From: Bacteroidaceae bacterium
GTDB taxonomy: Bacteria > Bacteroidota > Bacteroidia > Bacteroidales > Bacteroidaceae
NCBI GenBank assembly: GCA_900770705.1
Contig: CAAGLF010000018.1
Span: 1 to 8,047 of the forward strand
Length of the DNA stretch: 8,047 bases
Direction: 5' to 3'
Position numbers and translations under genes: made by a program. Under the pieces are notes generated by a model that saw nothing but the letters and a program-made list of their open reading frames with translations, searched no databases and was not told the origin of the DNA. Position 1 is the first letter of the stretch. The number at the start of each line of letters is the position of its first letter. This document shows positions 6,422 to 8,047 of the stretch, in pieces.

Positions 6422-7273
6422 ATGAGTAGTCGGCAGAGAGCCTCAGGCCCATCCCGCAAGCGCCGTAAGCGGCAGTTGCCGCCTGCTTCGTTGCTGCGCC
6501 TGCTCTGGGAGAGCGCGTGGGGGCGTGCCATATTGTTTGGCAGCCTCCTGGCGTTTCTGGTCTATGCCGGTCTGCTCTATTTTTTCGTCGTCTCGCCGTC
6601 GGGCAGCCCTTGGCGCTGGTTTTACGGCGAGCCCAAGGCCCCCGAGGGCTATTCCATACGCGGAATTGACGTCAGTCATCATCAGGGAGATATCAACTGG
6701 GACAAGCTTCAAGGTGCTGAAATCGGCGGTGAAACCATCAATTTCGTCTTTGTCAAGGCTACGGAGGGCCGGAGCCTGCTCGACAAGAATTTTAATGAAA
6801 ACTTTTTCCAGGCACGTGAGCACGGCTTTATCCGCGGAGCCTATCATTTCTTTTCGCCGTACTCGTCGGGGCGTGAGCAGGCGCACTTCTTCCTCCGGCA
6901 GGTACATCTGGAGGAAGGGGATATGGCGCCCGTGCTCGATGTCGAGAAGATTGGCAAGCTCACGGCGGGGCAGCTGCAGCGGGAGGTGCTGGAATGGCTG
7001 CGTATCGTGGAGGAACGCTACGGCGTGAAGCCTATAATATATAGTGGCGCGAAGTTCAAGAAAGATTACTTGGACATACCGGAAATCAACGCCTACCCCT
7101 ATTGGATTGCGCACTACTATGTGGAGCGTCAGGCATACGAAGGGGAGTGGAAGTTCTGGCAGTATACCGATTGTGGCCGACTTCCGGGCATTAAGGGCGA
7201 TGTTGACCTGAACATCTACAACGGCTCGATGTACGACTTGCGCCAGCTGACGGTGCCGGAAGCCGAAGAGTAG
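6422..7273 (+). CDS. GH25-family muramidase (lysozyme), N-terminally membrane-anchored
   Basis: This 283-residue protein is predicted to cleave the MurNAc-GlcNAc bond of peptidoglycan. A very basic N-terminal tail (residues 1-20, RKRRKRQ) precedes one membrane segment (about 35-57) without a signal-peptidase or lipobox site, suggesting an uncleaved anchor with the enzyme in the periplasm. The GH25 domain fills about 79-270: GIDVSHHQGDINW (81-93, with D83), FVFVKATEG (108-116), RGAYHFF (138-144), PVLDVE (170-175, with the catalytic D173 and E175), and FWQYTDCG and GDVDLNIYNG near the C-terminus. All expected acidic catalytic residues are present. ATG 6422 directly precedes the basic tail. It lies 98 nt past the pfp terminator, and I found no TAnnTTTG box before it, so its promoter is unclear. 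Role inferred: peptidoglycan remodelling or turnover. Confidence 0.93.
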   Translation: MSSRQRASGPSRKRRKRQLPPASLLRLLWESAWGRAILFGSLLAFLVYAGLLYFFVVSPSGSPWRWFYGEPKAPEGYSIRGIDVSHHQGDINWDKLQGAEIGGETINFVFVKATEGRSLLDKNFNENFFQAREHGFIRGAYHFFSPYSSGREQAHFFLRQVHLEEGDMAPVLDVEKIGKLTAGQLQREVLEWLRIVEERYGVKPIIYSGAKFKKDYLDIPEINAYPYWIAHYYVERQAYEGEWKFWQYTDCGRLPGIKGDVDLNIYNGSMYDLRQLTVPEAEE

Positions 7274-7279
7274 GGGTGA

Positions 7280-7301
7280 GGCCGCCGCCCGTAGAGCGGC
7301 C
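7280..7301 (+). other. GC-rich hairpin after the muramidase gene
   Basis: GGCCGC (7280-7285) pairs with GCGGCC (7296-7301) around a 10-nt loop, 7 nt after the stop codon. No T-tract follows, so it is not a classical terminator; termination may depend on the A/T-rich repeat array just downstream. Confidence 0.35.
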
Positions 7302-7308
7302 GTCGTAG

Positions 7309-7405
7309 CAAGGCGAAACTACAAGGGCGATAATAAAAATTTCAAGGCCCGAAATTAAAACTTTCGCCGCAGAAATTTTTCGACTTGCCGCAGAATTTTC
7401 TCCGT
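7309..7405 (-). repeat. Intergenic 21-bp-period repeat array upstream of tig, with an orientation switch
   Basis: Left part, plus orientation: CAAGG starts at 7322 and 7343, 21 bp apart, with the unit around GGGCGATAATAAAAATTTC. Right part, inverted: GAAATT or GAATTT words at 7351, 7372 and 7393 are 21 bp apart, and on the minus strand the units read CGESFNF and CGKSKNF. Bases 7351-7374 are the exact reverse complement of 4411-4434. The word CAAGGCCCGAA (7343-7353) also occurs at 4399-4409 in the same orientation. The rest of the 323-bp gap holds a small hairpin (7412-7425), the tig promoter and its leader. Confidence 0.75.
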
Positions 7406-7496
7406 ACTACGCCGGCGGCAGCCGGATAATGCGAGCCAAGAACTCCGCAAGAGGAAAAAAAACGGAACAGATGGGGCTTAACTGAAATAAAAGTGC

Positions 7497-7504
7497 TAAT
7501 TTTG
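7497..7504 (+). promoter_or_regulatory. Probable tig -7 promoter element
   Basis: TAATTTTG is a full match to TAnnTTTG, 92 bp upstream of the tig start. The position for a -33 box is G-rich with no TTTG. The implied leader is about 85-90 nt. Confidence 0.55.
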
Positions 7505-7531
7505 CGCCGCATTTTGCGCTGAAACCAATTC

Positions 7532-7566
7532 TTCGGCAACGAGTCGGGACTGTACGGCCGGCCGAA
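7532..7566 (+). other. Possible stem-loop in the tig leader
   Basis: TTCGGC (7532-7537) can pair with GCCGAA (7561-7566) around a 23-nt loop, and the overlapping palindrome CGGCCGGCCG (7555-7564) offers an alternative fold. It ends 30 nt before the start codon. There is no evidence beyond complementarity, and no known riboswitch class is recognised. Confidence 0.2.
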
Positions 7567-7596
7567 ATCCACCGGAAATATACAAACGATAAAAAT

Positions 7597-8047
7597 ATGA
7601 ACATCCAATTCGACAAAACCACCGACGTCAGTGCCCTGCTGACGCTGACTCTTGAAAAGGCTGACTACGAAGCGAACGTAAAGAAAGCCCTCAACGACTT
7701 CTGCAAGCGCGCCAATATGCCGGGATTCCGTCCCGGACACATCCCTATGGGACTTGCAAAGAAGCTCCACGGCGTGCAGGCCAAGGCCGAGGCCGTCAAC
7801 AAAATTTTGAACGACAAGCTCTTCGAATATATCAAGGAAAACAAAGTCCAAATGCTTGGTGAGCCGATGGCCGTCGAAGACCCGACGCTCGACATCGAAC
7901 ATCAGGACGACTTGACCTTCAAGTTTGACATCGCACTGGCCCCCGAATTCAAGTTGGAGCTGGGTACGGACGACAAGGTGGACTACTACGACATCGAAGT
8001 CGCCGACAAGCAAATTGACGAGCAGGTAGATCAGCAGATCGGAAGAG
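7597..8047 (+). CDS. tig: Trigger factor, N-terminal 150 residues (3' end outside window)
   Basis: Trigger factor is the ribosome-bound chaperone that meets nascent chains at the exit tunnel, usually with a central FKBP-type prolyl isomerase domain. The visible part is the N-terminal ribosome-binding domain. It starts MNIQFDKTTDVSALLTLTLE and carries the ribosome-docking signature GFRPGHIP (residues 43-50; family pattern GFRxGxxP), followed by MGLAKKLHG, then DLTFKFDIALAPEFKLELG as the domain closes. The frame is open to the window edge, so the isomerase and C-terminal chaperone domains are unseen. ATG 7597 has an A-rich leader (ATAAAAAT) typical of Bacteroidota. A TAnnTTTG box lies 92 bp upstream. 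In many bacteria clpP and clpX follow tig, but that lies beyond this window. Confidence 0.94.
   Translation, partial: MNIQFDKTTDVSALLTLTLEKADYEANVKKALNDFCKRANMPGFRPGHIPMGLAKKLHGVQAKAEAVNKILNDKLFEYIKENKVQMLGEPMAVEDPTLDIEHQDDLTFKFDIALAPEFKLELGTDDKVDYYDIEVADKQIDEQVDQQIGR

Noticed and set aside
7280..7301. A Rho-independent terminator for the muramidase gene
   Set aside because: The stem is GC-rich but no T-tract follows, so it is listed only as a hairpin.
7322..7405. CRISPR array or tRNA/attachment site in the repeat-rich gap
   Set aside because: Units are 21 bp, contiguous and degenerate, without unique spacers. No cas gene, tRNA fold or integrase is present.
7342..8013. A 223-codon minus-strand open frame opposite tig whose tail reads through the repeat array
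   Set aside because: Most of it is the antisense of trigger factor. The tail is only the conceptual translation of the 21-bp repeat, with no start or leader of its own.
1..8047. A multi-gene defence, mobile or biosynthetic system
   Set aside because: All genes are recognisable housekeeping functions with separate promoters and terminators. No toxin, nuclease, transposase or recombinase is encoded.

Overview
The window looks like ordinary chromosomal DNA from a member of the Bacteroidota, most likely order Bacteroidales; I cannot name the genus. The grounds are: TAnnTTTG-type -7 promoter boxes, one of them with a TTTG -33 box at 19 bp; A-rich leaders without Shine-Dalgarno motifs before start codons; a long (546-residue) pyrophosphate-type phosphofructokinase; and a YihY-family protein with a C-terminal winged-helix-like extension. 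There is no tRNA, rRNA, CRISPR array, insertion sequence or phage gene.

Layout. (1) 1-2021, minus strand: the N-terminal 673 residues of an FtsK/SpoIIIE DNA translocase, running off the left edge. (2) 2022-2176: divergent promoter region between ftsK and yihY. (3) 2177-4341, plus strand: a two-gene operon of a YihY/BrkB-family membrane protein and a BadF/BadG-type sugar kinase (probably amino sugar), 5 nt apart and closed by a hairpin terminator. (4) 4342-4576: terminator, a 21-bp-period repeat array, then the clearest promoter of the window. (5) 4577-6217: pyrophosphate-dependent phosphofructokinase (pfp), followed by a strong terminator. (6) 6422-7273: a membrane-anchored GH25 muramidase. 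(7) 7274-7596 (323 bp without a gene): a GC hairpin, a second repeat array, a promoter and a leader. (8) 7597-8047: the N-terminal 150 residues of trigger factor (tig), running off the right edge.

The genes are housekeeping functions: chromosome segregation, envelope and peptidoglycan, sugar phosphorylation, glycolysis, and nascent-chain folding. They do not form one pathway.

The unusual content is a family of short repeats with a 21-bp period and a CGGCGAAA-like core followed by an A/T-rich half. It occurs in the gap before pfp, in the gap before tig (mostly inverted, with an exact 24-bp match to the pfp copy), in frame inside the ftsK linker as 7-residue repeats, and probably as a decayed copy in the ftsK/yihY gap. 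I do not recognise it as a named element. It could be a small dispersed element tolerated in coding sequence, or phased A/T tracts that curve DNA upstream of promoters. The ftsK copy also carries two overlapping slippery heptamers.
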